From NCBI RefSeq assembly GCF_900110885.1, contig NZ_FOFJ01000006.1:92738-156737 (forward strand): a stretch of DNA of 64,000 nucleotides. Direction: 5' to 3'. Origin of the DNA: Azotobacter beijerinckii (GTDB lineage: Bacteria; Pseudomonadota; Gammaproteobacteria; Pseudomonadales; Pseudomonadaceae). How positions within the stretch are numbered: the first letter of the stretch is position 1; every line of letters starts with the position of its first letter. Below are positions 38,652-50,445 of this stretch, one piece after another. A program made the position numbers and the translations under genes. A model generated the notes under the pieces. The model was not told where the DNA came from, ran no database searches, and saw only the letters and a program-made list of their open reading frames with translations.

Positions 38652-38675
38652 GGGGCAGCGCAAGCTGCCCCTTTT
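38652..38675 (+). terminator. terminator after eno
   Basis: Eight-base perfect arms GGGGCAGC and GCTGCCCC close a GCAA loop, and TTTT follows. It ends the pyrG-kdsA-eno unit. Confidence 0.85.
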
Positions 38676-38749
38676 CGCATGGTGGGTGAGCAATCCTATG
38701 AGCAGAGGCCTGGCGAAGCATCTTTGCCTTCGTACCGCGAAGTATCCAC

Positions 38750-39037
38750 ATGTCATTCCTGCGTAGTCATTACTGGCTTTTCGTCGTGCTGGCCCTGCTG
38801 CTGGGCGGCCTGCAGTATCGTTTGTGGGTGGGCGATGGCAGCCTGGCGCAGGTGACCGAGTTGAAGCGGCAGATATCCGAACAGAAAAGCGAGAACGAGC
38901 GCTTGCACGAGCGCAACCGGCTCCTCGACGCCGAGGTACAGGAGCTGAAGAAGGGGATGGAAACCGTCGAGGAGCGCGCCCGCCACGAACTCGGCATGGT
39001 CAAAGAGGGCGAGACCCTCTATCAGTTGGCCCAATGA
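38750..39037 (+). CDS. ftsB: cell division protein FtsB
   Basis: A 95-residue bitopic membrane protein. A short cytoplasmic N-terminus leads to one membrane helix (about residues 8-25), then a periplasmic leucine-zipper coiled coil (about 30-75). It forms the FtsQLB complex that activates septal FtsWI. It overlaps ispD by four bases (ATGA), the widely conserved ftsB-ispD junction. Confidence 0.94.
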   Translation: MSFLRSHYWLFVVLALLLGGLQYRLWVGDGSLAQVTELKRQISEQKSENERLHERNRLLDAEVQELKKGMETVEERARHELGMVKEGETLYQLAQ

Positions 39038-39741
39038 ACGTCTCCGACCTGCCGTCCTTCTGGACCGTGATCCCGGCTGCCGGCATCGGTAGCCGCATGC
39101 GCGCCGACCGCCCCAAGCAGTACCTGCCGCTCGGCGGAAGGACCATTCTCGAACACACCCTCGACTGCTTCCTCGGCCATCCGCGGCTCAAGGGGCTGGC
39201 GGTCAGTCTGGCGGCGGACGATCCCTACTGGCCGCAACTGCCCTGTGCCGGCGACGGACGCATCCTGCGCGCCGCCGGCGGCAGCGAGCGGGCCGACTCG
39301 GTGTTCAACGCCCTGCAACTGCTCGCCGGGCAGGGTGCGGACGCATCCGACTGGGTGCTGGTGCACGATGCCGCGCGGCCGAACCTGGCCCGCGCCGATC
39401 TGGAGCGGCTGCTCGCCGAACTGGCCGACGATCCGGTCGGTGGACTGCTGGCGGTGCCGGCGCGGGACACCCTGAAGCGCGCCGGTGCCGATGGCCGGGT
39501 GCGCCAGACCGTGGACCGCTCGGTGGTCTGGCTGGCCTACACGCCGCAGATGTTCCGCCTCGGCGCGCTGCGTCAGGCGCTGGGCGATGCGTTGGCGGCC
39601 GGCGTTGCGGTTACCGACGAGTCCTCCGCGATGGAGTGGGCCGGACAGGCGCCGCGGTTGATCGAGGGGCGTGCGGACAACCTGAAGATCACCCGTCCGG
39701 AGGACCTGGAGTGGCTGGCCCGGTGCTGGGCGGGCGACTGA
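39034..39741 (+). CDS. ispD: 2-C-methyl-D-erythritol 4-phosphate cytidylyltransferase
   Basis: A 235-residue MEP-pathway enzyme. The CTP-binding motif PAAGIGSRM and the adjacent RPKQYLPL are at the N-terminus, and the VHDAARPN motif is in the middle. It makes CDP-methylerythritol. ispF, often adjacent or fused, lies 2.2 kb further, separated by the formaldehyde genes adhC and fghA as in other pseudomonads. Confidence 0.95.
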   Translation: MNVSDLPSFWTVIPAAGIGSRMRADRPKQYLPLGGRTILEHTLDCFLGHPRLKGLAVSLAADDPYWPQLPCAGDGRILRAAGGSERADSVFNALQLLAGQGADASDWVLVHDAARPNLARADLERLLAELADDPVGGLLAVPARDTLKRAGADGRVRQTVDRSVVWLAYTPQMFRLGALRQALGDALAAGVAVTDESSAMEWAGQAPRLIEGRADNLKITRPEDLEWLARCWAGD

Positions 39742-39816
39742 GCATCTCGTTCCTGCTCGCCGCAAGGGCTGGCGGGAATCTTTTCCCGATGAGCGGTCAT
39801 CTCTTCCGGGCCTTGA

Positions 39817-40971
<1,155 letters not shown>

Positions 40972-41054
40972 GTGGGGCGGCGCTCGCCTCTCGATGATCG
41001 CGCCCACGCACCTGCGTGGGCGCTCCGTTTCAGGACTCCGTTCAAGGACCGCTC

Positions 41055-41900
41055 ATGACCCTCGAGCTGCTCTCCAGCCAGAAAAGCTTCGGCGGCTGGC
41101 ACAACCGCTATCGTCACCATTCGACCACCCTGAACTGCGACATGCTGTTCGCCATGTACCTGCCGCCGCAGGCGGAGGAGGGTACCAGGCTGCCGGTGCT
41201 CTACTGGCTGAGCGGCTTGACCTGCACCGACGAGAATTTCATGCAGAAGGCCGGCGCGCAGCGCCTGGCCGCCGAGCTGGGTCTGGTGCTGGTGGCGCCG
41301 GACACCAGTCCGCGCGGCGAGGGCGTGCCGGGCGATCCGGACGGCGCCTGGGATTTCGGTCTCGGCGCCGGCTTCTACCTGAATGCCACCCAAGAGCCCT
41401 GGGTGCAGCACTACCGCATGCACGACTACGTGGTGCACGAACTGCCGGCCCTGATCGAGGCCCGCTTCCCGGTTTCCGATCGGCGTGGAGTCAGCGGCCA
41501 TTCCATGGGCGGTCACGGCGCGCTGGTCTGTGCGCTGCGCAACCCCGGGCGCTACCGCTCGCTGTCGGCCTTCGCGCCGATCGTCAATCCAAGCGCCTGT
41601 CCCTGGGGCGAGAAGGCGTTCAGTCGCTATCTGGGCGAGGACCGCGAGACTTGGAAAGACTGGGATGCCTGCGCGCTGCTCGCCGGAGCCCGGGAGCGCC
41701 TGCCGATCCTGGTGGATCAGGGCGATGCCGACGGCTTCCTCGCCGACCAGCTCAAGCCCGAGGCCTTGCAGGCCGCCGCGATGGCGGCCGGGCATCCGCT
41801 GACCCTGCGCCTGCAGTCGGGCTACGACCACAGTTACTATTTCATCGCCAGCTTCATCGACGACCATCTGCGCCATCATGCGCAGGCCCTGAGTCTGTAG
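41055..41900 (+). CDS. fghA: S-formylglutathione hydrolase
   Basis: A 281-residue alpha/beta hydrolase of the esterase D family. The nucleophile elbow is [10 protein letters not shown] (Ser near 148), and the Asp and His of the triad are expected in VDQGDAD and GYDHSYYF. It releases formate and glutathione from S-formylglutathione. The start is the ATG at MTLELLSSQ with AAGGA upstream; a longer frame was rejected. Confidence 0.94.
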   Translation: MTLELLSSQKSFGGWHNRYRHHSTTLNCDMLFAMYLPPQAEEGTRLPVLYWLSGLTCTDENFMQKAGAQRLAAELGLVLVAPDTSPRGEGVPGDPDGAWDFGLGAGFYLNATQEPWVQHYRMHDYVVHELPALIEARFPVSDRRGVSGHSMGGHGALVCALRNPGRYRSLSAFAPIVNPSACPWGEKAFSRYLGEDRETWKDWDACALLAGARERLPILVDQGDADGFLADQLKPEALQAAAMAAGHPLTLRLQSGYDHSYYFIASFIDDHLRHHAQALSL

Positions 41901-42007
41901 GGCCGATTTTCGGGCGATCCGACATCCTTGATCGCCAGCAAGCTGGCTCCTATCCGGCGCGACTCCTGTAGAATCGCGCCCTGACTTTTTTCAGGGTGTT
42001 CTTCATC

Positions 42008-42481
42008 ATGCGTATCGGCCACGGCTACGACGTGCACCGCTTCGGCACGGGCGATTTCATCACCCTCGGCGGTGTGCGGATTCCCCATCGCTTCGGGCTG
42101 CTCGCCCATTCCGACGGCGACGTGCTGCTGCATGCGCTCTGCGATGCGCTGCTCGGTGCTGCGGCGCTGGGCGACATCGGTCGGCACTTTCCGGACACCG
42201 ATCCGCAGTTCAAGGGCGCCGACAGTCGCGTGCTGCTGCGCCATGTGGTCGCTCTGGTGCAGGGCAAGGGCTGGCAGGTCGGCAACGTCGACGCCACCAT
42301 CGTCGCCCAGGCGCCGAAGATGGCCCCGCATATCGAGCGCATGCGCGTGCTGATCGCCGAGGACCTGCGGGTCGGGACGGACCAGGTCAACGTCAAGGCC
42401 ACCACCACCGAGAGGCTCGGCTTCGCCGGCCGCGAGGAGGGTATCGCCGTGCATGCGGTGGCCCTGTTGCTGCCGCAATGA
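42008..42481 (+). CDS. ispF: 2-C-methyl-D-erythritol 2,4-cyclodiphosphate synthase
   Basis: A 157-residue trimeric MEP-pathway enzyme. Zinc ligands are in [10 protein letters not shown], and the conserved [20 protein letters not shown] segment follows. It cyclises CDP-methylerythritol phosphate. Its stop overlaps the truD start by four bases. Confidence 0.96.
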   Translation: MRIGHGYDVHRFGTGDFITLGGVRIPHRFGLLAHSDGDVLLHALCDALLGAAALGDIGRHFPDTDPQFKGADSRVLLRHVVALVQGKGWQVGNVDATIVAQAPKMAPHIERMRVLIAEDLRVGTDQVNVKATTTERLGFAGREEGIAVHAVALLLPQ

Positions 42482-43536
42482 CGGAGCTCGAACTGCTCGG
42501 GCCCAGGGCCCACGGTGAAGCCTGCGGTCAAGCCGTGCTCAAGGCCTGTGCGGAGGACTTCCAGGTCGACGAGGTGCTGGATATCCCACTGAGCGGGCAG
42601 GGCGAGCACCTTTGGCTGTGGGTGGAGAAGCGTGGGCTGAATACCGAGGAGGCGGCGCGGCGCCTCGCCCGCGCCGCCGGGATGCCGCTGAAAGCGATCA
42701 GCTATGCCGGCCTCAAGGATCGCCAGGCACTGACGCGCCAGTGGTTCAGTCTGCATCTGCCGGGCAAGGCCGATCCCGATTTCGCCGCAGCGGAAGGCGA
42801 CGATCTGCGCATCCTCGAGCGCACCCGCCATTCGCGCAAGCTGCAGCGCGGCGCCCATGCGGCCAACGGTTTCACCCTGCGCCTGACTCGTCTCGCTGCC
42901 GACCGTCCGGCGCTGGATGCGCGCCTGGAGCGAATCCGCCGGGAGGGGGTGCCCAACTACTTCGGCCTGCAGCGCTTCGGCCACGACGGCGGCAATCTCG
43001 CCGAGGCCCGTGCCTTCGCCGGGCGCGGGGAGTTGCCGGCCCAGCGCAACCTGCGCTCGCGCCTGCTCTCGGCGGCGCGCAGCTACCTGTTCAACCGGGT
43101 GTTGGCCGAGCGGGTCGCGGCCGGCAGCTGGAACCGGGCGCAGCCGGGCGATCTCCTGGCTTTCACCGACAGCCGCAGTTTCTTCATGGCCGGGGAGGCC
43201 GAATGCGCGGACCCGCGTCTGGCGCTGCTCGACCTGCATCCGACCGGACCGCTCTGGGGCGCGGGCGACTCCCCGGCCGGCGCGGCCGGCCAGGCGCTGG
43301 AGGAGGTCGTCGCCCGGGGCGAGGTGCCGCTGTGCGAGTGGCTGGGTGGCGCGGGCATGGTGCACGAACGGCGCATTCTGCGCCTCCCCATCGACCGGCT
43401 GGCATGGCATTATCCCACTACCGATATCTTGCAACTGGAATTCGTCCTGCCGGCCGGCTGCTTCGCCACTGTGGTGGTCCGCGAGTTCGTCGATCTGCTG
43501 CCGGCGGGTCCAATGGACACTTCATGCGTATTCTGA
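42478..43536 (+). CDS. truD: tRNA pseudouridine(13) synthase
   Basis: A 352-residue TruD-family enzyme. The catalytic Asp lies in [14 protein letters not shown], and the family stretch [16 protein letters not shown] is present. It modifies U13 of tRNA-Glu. It overlaps ispF and surE, giving the ispF-truD-surE-pcm order common in Gammaproteobacteria. Confidence 0.95.
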   Translation: MTELELLGPRAHGEACGQAVLKACAEDFQVDEVLDIPLSGQGEHLWLWVEKRGLNTEEAARRLARAAGMPLKAISYAGLKDRQALTRQWFSLHLPGKADPDFAAAEGDDLRILERTRHSRKLQRGAHAANGFTLRLTRLAADRPALDARLERIRREGVPNYFGLQRFGHDGGNLAEARAFAGRGELPAQRNLRSRLLSAARSYLFNRVLAERVAAGSWNRAQPGDLLAFTDSRSFFMAGEAECADPRLALLDLHPTGPLWGAGDSPAGAAGQALEEVVARGEVPLCEWLGGAGMVHERRILRLPIDRLAWHYPTTDILQLEFVLPAGCFATVVVREFVDLLPAGPMDTSCVF

Positions 43537-44273
43537 TCGCCAACGACGACGGGGTTCATGCCCCTGGCATCGCCGCGCTTCACGATGCTCTGGCCGGTAT
43601 GGCCGAGTGCGTGGTCGTCGCTCCCATCAAGGACATGAGTGGCGTCAGCAGCTCGCTGACCCTGGACCGGCCGTTGCATCCGCAACGGCTGTCGAACGGC
43701 TTCGTCGCTCTCGATGGCACCCCCACCGACTGCGTCCACCTGGGCCTCAACGGCCTGCTGGAAGAGATTCCGGACATGGTGGTGTCCGGCATCAACCTGG
43801 GCGCCAATCTGGGCGACGACGTGCTCTATTCGGGGACCGTGGCGGCCGCCATCGAAGGGCGCTTCTGCAGCCGGCCGGCCTTCGCCTTCTCGCTGCTGTC
43901 GCGCGAGCCGGACAACCTGCCGACAGCCGCGCACATCGCCCGCACCCTGGTCGCGCAGCACGAGCGACTCGAACTGCCGCCGCGCACCGTGCTCAGCGTG
44001 AATGTCCCCAACCTGCCCTTGGACCACATCCGCGGCATCCGCCTGACTCGCCTCGGCCACCGGGCCCGGGCCAAGGCGCCGGTCAAGGTGGTCAATCCGC
44101 GCGGCAAGGAGGGCTACTGGATCTCGGTGGCCGGCGATGTCGAGGATGGCGGGCCAGGGACCGATTTCCATGCCGTGATGCAGGGTTATGTGTCAGTCAC
44201 CCCGCTGCAGCTCGACCGCACCTTTCACGAGGCCTTCGCCGGCCTCGGCAGCTGGTTGGAGGGCTTGCTCTGA
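43524..44273 (+). CDS. surE: 5'/3'-nucleotidase SurE
   Basis: A 249-residue metal-dependent phosphatase. The N-terminal NDDGVHAPG motif carries the paired Asp metal ligands, and [10 protein letters not shown] is in the middle. It hydrolyses nucleoside monophosphates and short polyphosphate and is linked to stationary-phase survival. Its start lies inside truD and its stop overlaps pcm (TGATG). Confidence 0.96.
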   Translation: MRILIANDDGVHAPGIAALHDALAGMAECVVVAPIKDMSGVSSSLTLDRPLHPQRLSNGFVALDGTPTDCVHLGLNGLLEEIPDMVVSGINLGANLGDDVLYSGTVAAAIEGRFCSRPAFAFSLLSREPDNLPTAAHIARTLVAQHERLELPPRTVLSVNVPNLPLDHIRGIRLTRLGHRARAKAPVKVVNPRGKEGYWISVAGDVEDGGPGTDFHAVMQGYVSVTPLQLDRTFHEAFAGLGSWLEGLL

Positions 44274-44950
44274 TGCGCCGTCGGCATGACGACCTGTTGC
44301 ACAGCGGCATCGGCATGACCTCGCAACGTACCCGTGAGCGACTGATCCAGCGTCTCTGCGAGGAAGGCCTGTCCAGCCCTCCGGTGCTCGAGGTGATCCG
44401 TCACACGCCGCGCCATCTGTTCGTCGACGAGGCTCTGGCACATCGGGCCTACGAGGACACTGCCCTGCCGATCGGCCACAACCAGACGATTTCACAGCCC
44501 TACATGGTCGGTCGCATGACCGAGCTGCTGCTCGCCGGCGGCCCGCTGGACAAGGTGCTGGAGATCGGTACCGGTTCGGGTTACCAGACCGCAGTACTGG
44601 CGCAACTGGTGGAGCGGGTGTTCTCCGTCGAGCGGATCCAGACGCTGCAGGAGCGCGCCAAGGAGCGGCTGCTCGAACTCAAGCTGCGCAATGTGGTCTT
44701 TCGCTGGGGCGACGGCTGGGAGGGCTGGCCGGCGTTGGCGTCCTACAATGGCATCATGGTCACCGCTGCCGCCCCGGACGTGCCGCCGGCACTGCTGGAG
44801 CAGTTGGCCCCCGGCGGGCGTCTGGTGATTCCGGTAGGTACCGGCGACGAGCAGCAGTTGTTGTTGATCGTTCGCGAGGCCGACGGCTTCCGCCGTCATG
44901 CGTTGGAAACTGTACGTTTCGTGCCCTTGCTCCAAGGCTCCTTGTTCTGA
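44273..44950 (+). CDS. pcm: protein-L-isoaspartate O-methyltransferase
   Basis: A 225-residue SAM-dependent methyltransferase. Motif I is [18 protein letters not shown] near residue 97, and the [16 protein letters not shown] segment binds the substrate. It repairs isoaspartyl residues in aged proteins. The first ATG overlaps the surE stop; a later in-frame Met at about residue 15 ([10 protein letters not shown]) is an alternative start. Confidence 0.95.
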   Translation: MRRRHDDLLHSGIGMTSQRTRERLIQRLCEEGLSSPPVLEVIRHTPRHLFVDEALAHRAYEDTALPIGHNQTISQPYMVGRMTELLLAGGPLDKVLEIGTGSGYQTAVLAQLVERVFSVERIQTLQERAKERLLELKLRNVVFRWGDGWEGWPALASYNGIMVTAAAPDVPPALLEQLAPGGRLVIPVGTGDEQQLLLIVREADGFRRHALETVRFVPLLQGSLF

Positions 44951-44959
44951 CCGTTCTGG

Positions 44960-45250
44960 ATGGGCTCCGTGAAATCCTCCTTGTTTCTTTTCCTGAAGGG
45001 TGTGGCCAATGTCGTGCCTGGTGTCTCGGGTGGTACCGTCGCTTTCATCGGGGGCATCTATGATGAACTGCGGCGCTCCATCGGTCGTCTGCCCAATGCA
45101 CCGCTGTTGTTGTGCAGGTGTCGTGGCGGCGTGGCGCGATTGATCAGTTGCCTGCTGGAACATCGGCCGATTGGTCTGGTCGTTCTTCTGTCTGATCGTG
45201 GTATCGAGCTGGCCGGTCGTCGTCAGCCGGCAGGCAGCGTTGTCGAATAG
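44960..45250 (+). pseudogene. decayed DUF368 membrane protein
   Basis: The first 45 codons are a clear DUF368 N-terminus (FLKGVANVVPGVSGGTVAFIGGIYDEL), the hallmark of a polytopic membrane family of roughly 300 residues. The reading frame then loses hydrophobic character and stops after 96 codons. No remaining membrane helices are found before nlpD. A deletion with a frame change is the simplest reading. DUF368 proteins have been linked to undecaprenyl phosphate recycling. A functional copy elsewhere cannot be excluded. Confidence 0.75.
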
Positions 45251-45301
45251 CTGTGGTTCGTCTGGATTCCAGTGTCACGTCATCGGAAAGGGGATGCGCG
45301 G

Positions 45302-46132
45302 GTGAGTTTCAGAGTTCTTCAATTTCGGCTTGGCAGTCGCGCTGCCCGGCTTCCGTTGGGCGGAATCGCCTTCGCCCTGCTGCTTGCAGGCTGCGCCAGC
45401 TCTTCCCGTGACAGCGTGCAGGTGGCAGAGCAGCCGGCAGTTCCGCACGTCACCAGCGGTCAGCATGTGGTCAGCCGTGGCGAGTCGATTTCCTCCATCG
45501 CCATCCGTTATGGCTGGGACTGGCGGGAACTGGCGGCCCTCAATGGCATCGCCGCACCCTACGTGATCCGTCCGGGACAGACGATCCGCTTCGGCCCGGC
45601 ACGCCAGGCCGGCTCGACCCAGACGGTTCGGCAGCCGGCAGCAGCTACCGCTGCCTCCTCAACGACCCCACCTGCCGCGGCCCCCGCCAAGCCGGCTGAC
45701 GGAACGGTCCAGGCGAAGCCTGCGACAACGCCTCCCGGCTCAGCAGTATCGGTCCGTTCGTCGTCCGGTTGGTCCTGGCCGGCCGATGGTCCCCTGGTGG
45801 GACGCTTTTCCTCAAACGACAGTTTGAATAAAGGCATTGATATCGGCGGGCAATTGGGTCAGCCTGTTGTGGCTGCGTCTGATGGATCGGTTGTTTACGC
45901 CGGAGGTGGCTTACGGGGTTACGGCGAACTGGTCATCATCAAGCACAGCGATATCTATGTCACTGCCTACGGCCACAACCGCAGGCTGCTGGTTCGGGAA
46001 GGACAACAGGTCAAGGCGGGGCAGACTATTGCCGAAATGGGGTCGACAGGCACTGATCGGGTGAAGCTCCATTTCGAGATTCGCCGTCAGGGCAAACCTG
46101 TGGATCCTCTGCAATACCTCCCTTCCCGATAA
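45302..46132 (+). CDS. nlpD: NlpD-family LysM/M23 lipoprotein
   Basis: A 276-residue lipoprotein. A lipobox LLLAGC puts the acylated Cys near residue 28. One LysM domain spans about residues 48-92 and binds peptidoglycan, a Pro/Ala/Thr linker follows, and a C-terminal M23 (LytM) domain begins near 175. The M23 fold has GIDIGG instead of a full zinc site, as in catalytically inactive NlpD that activates AmiC. The start is GTG with AAAGGGG eight bases upstream. As in other Gammaproteobacteria the rpoS promoter probably lies inside this gene. Confidence 0.9.
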   Translation: MSFRVLQFRLGSRAARLPLGGIAFALLLAGCASSSRDSVQVAEQPAVPHVTSGQHVVSRGESISSIAIRYGWDWRELAALNGIAAPYVIRPGQTIRFGPARQAGSTQTVRQPAAATAASSTTPPAAAPAKPADGTVQAKPATTPPGSAVSVRSSSGWSWPADGPLVGRFSSNDSLNKGIDIGGQLGQPVVAASDGSVVYAGGGLRGYGELVIIKHSDIYVTAYGHNRRLLVREGQQVKAGQTIAEMGSTGTDRVKLHFEIRRQGKPVDPLQYLPSR

Positions 46133-46231
46133 GCTGTTGCTGTCCGCTCCCGCCAGAGATAAGGGCTCGGGTTTCAGCCATGGGATGGCGGTACCGGAGC
46201 TTGTTGTCGAACACAGCATGGGACAACAACG

Positions 46232-47236
46232 ATGGCTCTCAATATAAAAGCAAAAGAAGCGCCGGAGTTTGATGTAGACGACGATGTGCTCCTGATGGAG
46301 GCGGAGATCGTGCTGGAGGATGTCATGGACGATGAGTCGGACCTTCCCGTTGCGAAATCCAGGCAGGCGAGCCTGAAGCAGCACAAATACATCGACTATA
46401 GTCGGGCACTGGATGCGACCCAGCTTTATCTCAATGAAATCGGCTTCTCGCCGCTGCTGACCCCAGCGGAAGAAGTGCATTACGCACGGCTGGCGCAGCG
46501 GGGTGATCCGGCCGGGCGCAAGCGGATGATCGAAAGCAACCTGCGGCTGGTGGTCAAGATCGCCCGTCGCTATGTCAACCGCGGCCTGTCGCTGCTCGAC
46601 CTGATCGAGGAAGGCAATCTGGGTCTGATCAGGGCGGTGGAGAAATTCGACCCGGAGCGCGGTTTCCGCTTCTCGACCTATGCCACGTGGTGGATTCGCC
46701 AGACCATCGAGCGGGCCATCATGAACCAGACCCGTACCATCCGCCTGCCGATCCATGTGGTCAAGGAACTCAACGTCTATCTGCGGGCGGCGCGCGAGTT
46801 GACGCAGAAGCTCGATCACGAACCCTCGGCGGAAGAGATCGCCAACTTGCTGGAGAAGCCGGTCGCCGAAGTCAAGCGGATGCTCGGGCTCAACGAGCGG
46901 GTCACTTCGGTCGATGTCTCGCTGGGGCCGGATTCGGACAAGACCCTGCTCGATGTGCTGACCGACGATCGCCCCTCTGACCCCTGCGATCTGTTGCAGG
47001 ACGACGACCTCTCGCAGAGTATCGACCAGTGGCTGTTCGATCTGACCGACAAGCAGCGGGAAGTGGTGGTGCGCCGCTTCGGCCTCCGCGGTCACGAGAG
47101 CTGCACGCTGGAGGAGGTGGGGCAGGAGATCGGCCTGACCCGCGAGCGGGTACGCCAGATTCAGGTCGAGGCGCTCAAGCGGCTGCGGGAAATCCTTGAG
47201 AAGAACGGTCTGTCCAGCGACGCGCTGTTCCAGTAG
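46232..47236 (+). CDS. rpoS: RNA polymerase sigma factor RpoS
   Basis: A 334-residue stationary-phase sigma factor of the same length as in P. aeruginosa. An acidic N-terminus leads into region 1.2, then region 2 (core- and -10-binding helix, [18 protein letters not shown]), region 3 and region 4 ([27 protein letters not shown], the -35 helix-turn-helix). It directs general stress and, in Azotobacter, encystment-related transcription. The gene is intact with no frame disruption. Confidence 0.98.
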   Translation: MALNIKAKEAPEFDVDDDVLLMEAEIVLEDVMDDESDLPVAKSRQASLKQHKYIDYSRALDATQLYLNEIGFSPLLTPAEEVHYARLAQRGDPAGRKRMIESNLRLVVKIARRYVNRGLSLLDLIEEGNLGLIRAVEKFDPERGFRFSTYATWWIRQTIERAIMNQTRTIRLPIHVVKELNVYLRAARELTQKLDHEPSAEEIANLLEKPVAEVKRMLGLNERVTSVDVSLGPDSDKTLLDVLTDDRPSDPCDLLQDDDLSQSIDQWLFDLTDKQREVVVRRFGLRGHESCTLEEVGQEIGLTRERVRQIQVEALKRLREILEKNGLSSDALFQ

Positions 47237-47325
47237 GGCGATTCCGCCCCTTCCACAGACCTATGATGGTGGGTTTGTGCGGGGGGGCGGGTACGGCTGC
47301 AGTGAGGCTCTTTGCCGTGGAAACG

Positions 47326-47354
47326 AAAAGGCCCGCCATTCGGCAGGCCTTGTT
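47326..47354 (-). terminator. terminator of fdxA (bidirectional with rpoS)
   Basis: On the minus strand AAGGCCTGCC and GGCGGGCCTTTT form a stem around a GAAT loop ending in TTTT, 15 bases after the fdxA stop. On the plus strand the same element can end rpoS. The whole 132-base gap between rpoS and fdxA holds nothing else I can name, and in particular no recognisable rsmZ. Confidence 0.75.
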
Positions 47355-47368
47355 CTATTGGTGCGGAA

Positions 47369-47692
47369 TCAGCGTTCCAGATGTTGCAACTTACCCTTCA
47401 CCCCATCCCAGTCTTCCGCGTCCGGTAGGGCTTCCTTCTTCTCGGTGATGTTCGGCCAGACTTCCGCCAGATCGGCGTTCAGTTGGATGAACTCCTGCAT
47501 GTCCTCGGGCACTTCGTCTTCGGAGAAGATCGCCTGGGCCGGGCACTCGGGCTCGCAGAGCGCACAGTCGATGCACTCGTCCGGGTGGATGACCAGGAAG
47601 TTCGGCCCTTCATAAAAACAGTCTACCGGGCAGACTTCAACACAGTCGGTGTACTTGCACTTGATGCAGTTGTCGGTGACGACGAAGGCCAT
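47369..47692 (-). CDS. fdxA: 7Fe ferredoxin (FdI type)
   Basis: A 107-residue seven-iron ferredoxin. The N-terminal Cys set ([18 protein letters not shown]) and [12 protein letters not shown] ligate one 3Fe-4S and one 4Fe-4S cluster. A long C-terminal tail ends in GKLQHLER, which I recognise as almost identical to A. vinelandii ferredoxin I. It is a low-potential electron carrier with a role in oxidative-stress response. It is convergent with rpoS, as in pseudomonads. Confidence 0.95.
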   Translation of the reverse strand: MAFVVTDNCIKCKYTDCVEVCPVDCFYEGPNFLVIHPDECIDCALCEPECPAQAIFSEDEVPEDMQEFIQLNADLAEVWPNITEKKEALPDAEDWDGVKGKLQHLER

Positions 47693-47716
47693 TCCAGTGT
47701 TCTCCTCAGGCTGCAG

Positions 47717-47741
47717 CCGGGGAGCCGATTCGGCTCCCCGG
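47717..47741 (-). terminator. strong hairpin between mutS and fdxA
   Basis: Perfect 11-base arms CCGGGGAGCCG and CGGCTCCCCGG close a three-base loop. It lies between the mutS stop and the fdxA start on the same strand. There is no T-run, so it may be a Rho-independent terminator of weak type or an RNA-stability element. Confidence 0.5.
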
Positions 47742-47827
47742 CTTGTATTGAAAGGGCTCCGGGCTTCAGGCTAAAGGTTCCGGAGCTCCCTGAAAGCGCG
47801 CGATTCTAGCAGCTTGATCGAGCGCCG

Positions 47828-50395
47828 TCAGATGCGCGACTTCAATGTATATATCAGCTCAAGTGCCTGCCGTGGACTCAGCTCATCCGGATTTGTCCGG
47901 CCCAGCTCCTCCAGGACCGGATGCGCCAGGCTGGCGAACAGGTCGTTCTGGATGGGTGGCAGGGGTTTGCCCGTCTCGCGGTGTGGTGCCTCGTGGGGGA
48001 GGCTGGTGGCTTCCAATCGCGCCAGATGCTCGCGGGCGCGTTGGATGACGGCATTCGGCACCCCGGCGAGCTGCGCCACCGCCAGGCCGTAGCTCTGGCT
48101 GGCCGGTCCCGGCAGGACGTGGTGAAGGAAGACGATGCGTTCGTTGTGCTCGACGGCGTCGAGGTGCACGTTGGCCGCCGCCGACTGGCTTTCCGGCAGC
48201 ACGGTCAGCTCGAAATAGTGGGTGGCGAACAGGGTGAAGGCGCGCTGCTGCGCCAGCTGCTCGGCCGCTGCCCAGGCCAGCGACAGGCCGTCGAAGGTGC
48301 TGGTGCCGCGGCCGACCTCGTCCATCAGCACCAGGCTGCGTTGGGTGGCGTTGTGCAGGATGTTGGCGGTCTCGCTCATCTCCACCATGAAGGTAGAGCG
48401 GCCGCCGGCCAGGTCGTCGCTGGAGCCGATGCGGGTGAAGATACGGTCCACCAGAGACAGTTCGCAGCTGGCCGCCGGAACGAAACTGCCGATGTGCGCG
48501 AGCAGCACGATCAGCGCCGTCTGGCGCATATAGGTGGATTTGCCGCCCATGTTCGGCCCGGTGATGATCAGCATCCGGGTGGCGTCGTCGAGCTCCAGGT
48601 CGTTGGCGACGAAGGGCGTGTCGAGCACCTGCTCGACCACCGGATGGCGGCCCTGGCTGATGCGCAAGCAGGGCTCCTCGACGAAGCGCGGACGGTTCAG
48701 GTCGAGGTTCAGTGCCCGTTCGGCGAGGTCGGCCAGTACGTCCAGCTCGGCCAGAGCGGCCGCGGTTTCCTGCAACGGTGCCAACTGGTCGATGAGGATT
48801 TCCAGAAGCTCCTCGTAGAGCGCCTTCTCCCGTGCTAGGGCGCGGCTCTTGGCCGACAGGGCCTTGTCCTCGAAAGCCTTCAGCTCGGGGGTGATGAAGC
48901 GCTCTGCGCCCTTCAGGGTCTGCCGACGGATGTAGTCGGCCGGCGCCTGTTCGGCCTGTACCCGCGGCAGCTCGATGTAGTAGCCGTGGATGCGATTGTA
49001 GCCGACTTTCAGGTTGGGCAGGCCGGTGCGGGCCTTCTCGCGGGCCTCCAGATCCATGAGGAACTGGCCGGCGTTCTCGCTGAGCGAGAGCAGCTCGTCC
49101 AGCTCGGCGTCGTAGCCCTGCTTGAGCACGCCGCCGTCGCGGATCACCGCTGGCGGGTTGTCGATGATGGCGCGGGCCAGCAGGTCGGCCAGTTCGGGGT
49201 AGGTACGAATGCTGCCGGCCAGGGTCTGCAGGTGCGGTGCTTCCAGCGGGCTCATGGCCGCCTGCAGCTGCGGCAGCGCGGCAAGGGCATCGCGCAGACG
49301 GGCGAGATCGCGCGGACGGGCGTTGCGCAAGCCGATGCGGGCGAGGATCCGCTCGACGTCGCCGATCTCCTTGAGCTGCGGCTGCAGGGTTTCGAAGCGA
49401 TAGTTCTCCAGCAGGCAGGCGATGGCGTCTTGGCGCGCCTCCAGTATGGTTCGATCACGCAGCGGACGGTTCAGCCAGCGGCCGAGCAGGCGGCTGCCCA
49501 TGGCTGTCTGGCAGCGATCGATCACCGATTGCAGGGTGTTGTCGCGTCCACCGGCCAGATTGACGTCCAGTTCCAGGTTGCGTCGGCTGGCACCGTCGAG
49601 GATCACGGTGTCGTCAAGGCGCTCGTGGCGCAGGCTGCGCAGGTGCGGCAGGGCGGTGCGCTGGGTTTCCCGGGCGTAGCCCAGCAGGCAGCCGGCAGCG
49701 CCGATGGCCAGGGTCAGGCCATCGCAGCCGAAGCCTTTCAGATCCTGGGTGGCGAACTGCTGGCAGAGGCTTTTATATGCGCTGTCGCGGTCGAAGTCCC
49801 AGGGCGCCCGGCGGTGCGCGCCGCGGCGCTTTTCCAGCGGCAGACCGGCCGGCCAGTCGTCGGGGTACAGCAGTTCGGCGGGATTGAGGCGTTCCAGTTC
49901 GGCCAGCAGATTCTCCCAGCCCCTGAGTTCCTGCACGCTGAAGCGTCCACCGGTGATGTCCAGCACCGCCAGGCCGAACAACCGCTCGTCGCCGACCACC
50001 GAGGTCAGCAGGTTGTCGCGGCGCTCGTCGAGCAGTGCCTCGTCGCTGATCGTGCCGGGGGTGATGATGCGCACCACCTGGCGCTCCACCGGCCCCTTGC
50101 TGGTGGCGGGATCGCCGATCTGCTCGCAGATCGCCACCGATTCGCCGAGCTTGACCAGCTTGGCCAGGTAGCCCTCGACCGAGTGGAAGGGAATCCCGGC
50201 CATGGGAATCGACTTGCCGGCCGACTGGCCGCGGGCAGTCAGGGTGATGTCGAGCAGCTTGGCAGCTTTCTTGGCGTCCTCGTAGAACAGCTCGTAGAAA
50301 TCGCCCATGCGGTAGAACATCAGCTGGTCCGGATGCTCGCGCTTGAGTTTCCAGTATTGCTGCATCATTGGTGTGTGTTCAGAAAGGCTTTCCAT
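47828..50395 (-). CDS. mutS: DNA mismatch repair protein MutS
   Basis: An 855-residue mismatch sensor. The N-terminal mismatch-reading motif [11 protein letters not shown] is near residue 31. The C-terminal ATPase has Walker [14 protein letters not shown] near 617, Walker [15 protein letters not shown], and a helix-turn-helix dimer region. The N-terminus ([16 protein letters not shown]) matches other pseudomonads, so the coding region is intact. Only 50 bases separate its start codon from the end of the integrase gene of the inserted element, so any native promoter further upstream has been displaced. No strong ribosome site is seen. Confidence 0.97.
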   Translation of the reverse strand: MESLSEHTPMMQQYWKLKREHPDQLMFYRMGDFYELFYEDAKKAAKLLDITLTARGQSAGKSIPMAGIPFHSVEGYLAKLVKLGESVAICEQIGDPATSKGPVERQVVRIITPGTISDEALLDERRDNLLTSVVGDERLFGLAVLDITGGRFSVQELRGWENLLAELERLNPAELLYPDDWPAGLPLEKRRGAHRRAPWDFDRDSAYKSLCQQFATQDLKGFGCDGLTLAIGAAGCLLGYARETQRTALPHLRSLRHERLDDTVILDGASRRNLELDVNLAGGRDNTLQSVIDRCQTAMGSRLLGRWLNRPLRDRTILEARQDAIACLLENYRFETLQPQLKEIGDVERILARIGLRNARPRDLARLRDALAALPQLQAAMSPLEAPHLQTLAGSIRTYPELADLLARAIIDNPPAVIRDGGVLKQGYDAELDELLSLSENAGQFLMDLEAREKARTGLPNLKVGYNRIHGYYIELPRVQAEQAPADYIRRQTLKGAERFITPELKAFEDKALSAKSRALAREKALYEELLEILIDQLAPLQETAAALAELDVLADLAERALNLDLNRPRFVEEPCLRISQGRHPVVEQVLDTPFVANDLELDDATRMLIITGPNMGGKSTYMRQTALIVLLAHIGSFVPAASCELSLVDRIFTRIGSSDDLAGGRSTFMVEMSETANILHNATQRSLVLMDEVGRGTSTFDGLSLAWAAAEQLAQQRAFTLFATHYFELTVLPESQSAAANVHLDAVEHNERIVFLHHVLPGPASQSYGLAVAQLAGVPNAVIQRAREHLARLEATSLPHEAPHRETGKPLPPIQNDLFASLAHPVLEELGRTNPDELSPRQALELIYTLKSRI

Positions 50396-50445
50396 TCAAT
50401 CACTTAGCGTTATTTGTCTATTTGACAGGGGCAAGGTGTCTAATA

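Noticed and set aside
47237..47368. A possible rsmZ small RNA
   Set aside because: The gap is mostly a terminator and lacks repeated GGA hairpins on either strand.
50396..50445. The exact attL core of the element
   Set aside because: Without the right end or an element-free relative there is no second copy to compare, so no core can be defined; no tRNA gene is present that could serve as target.
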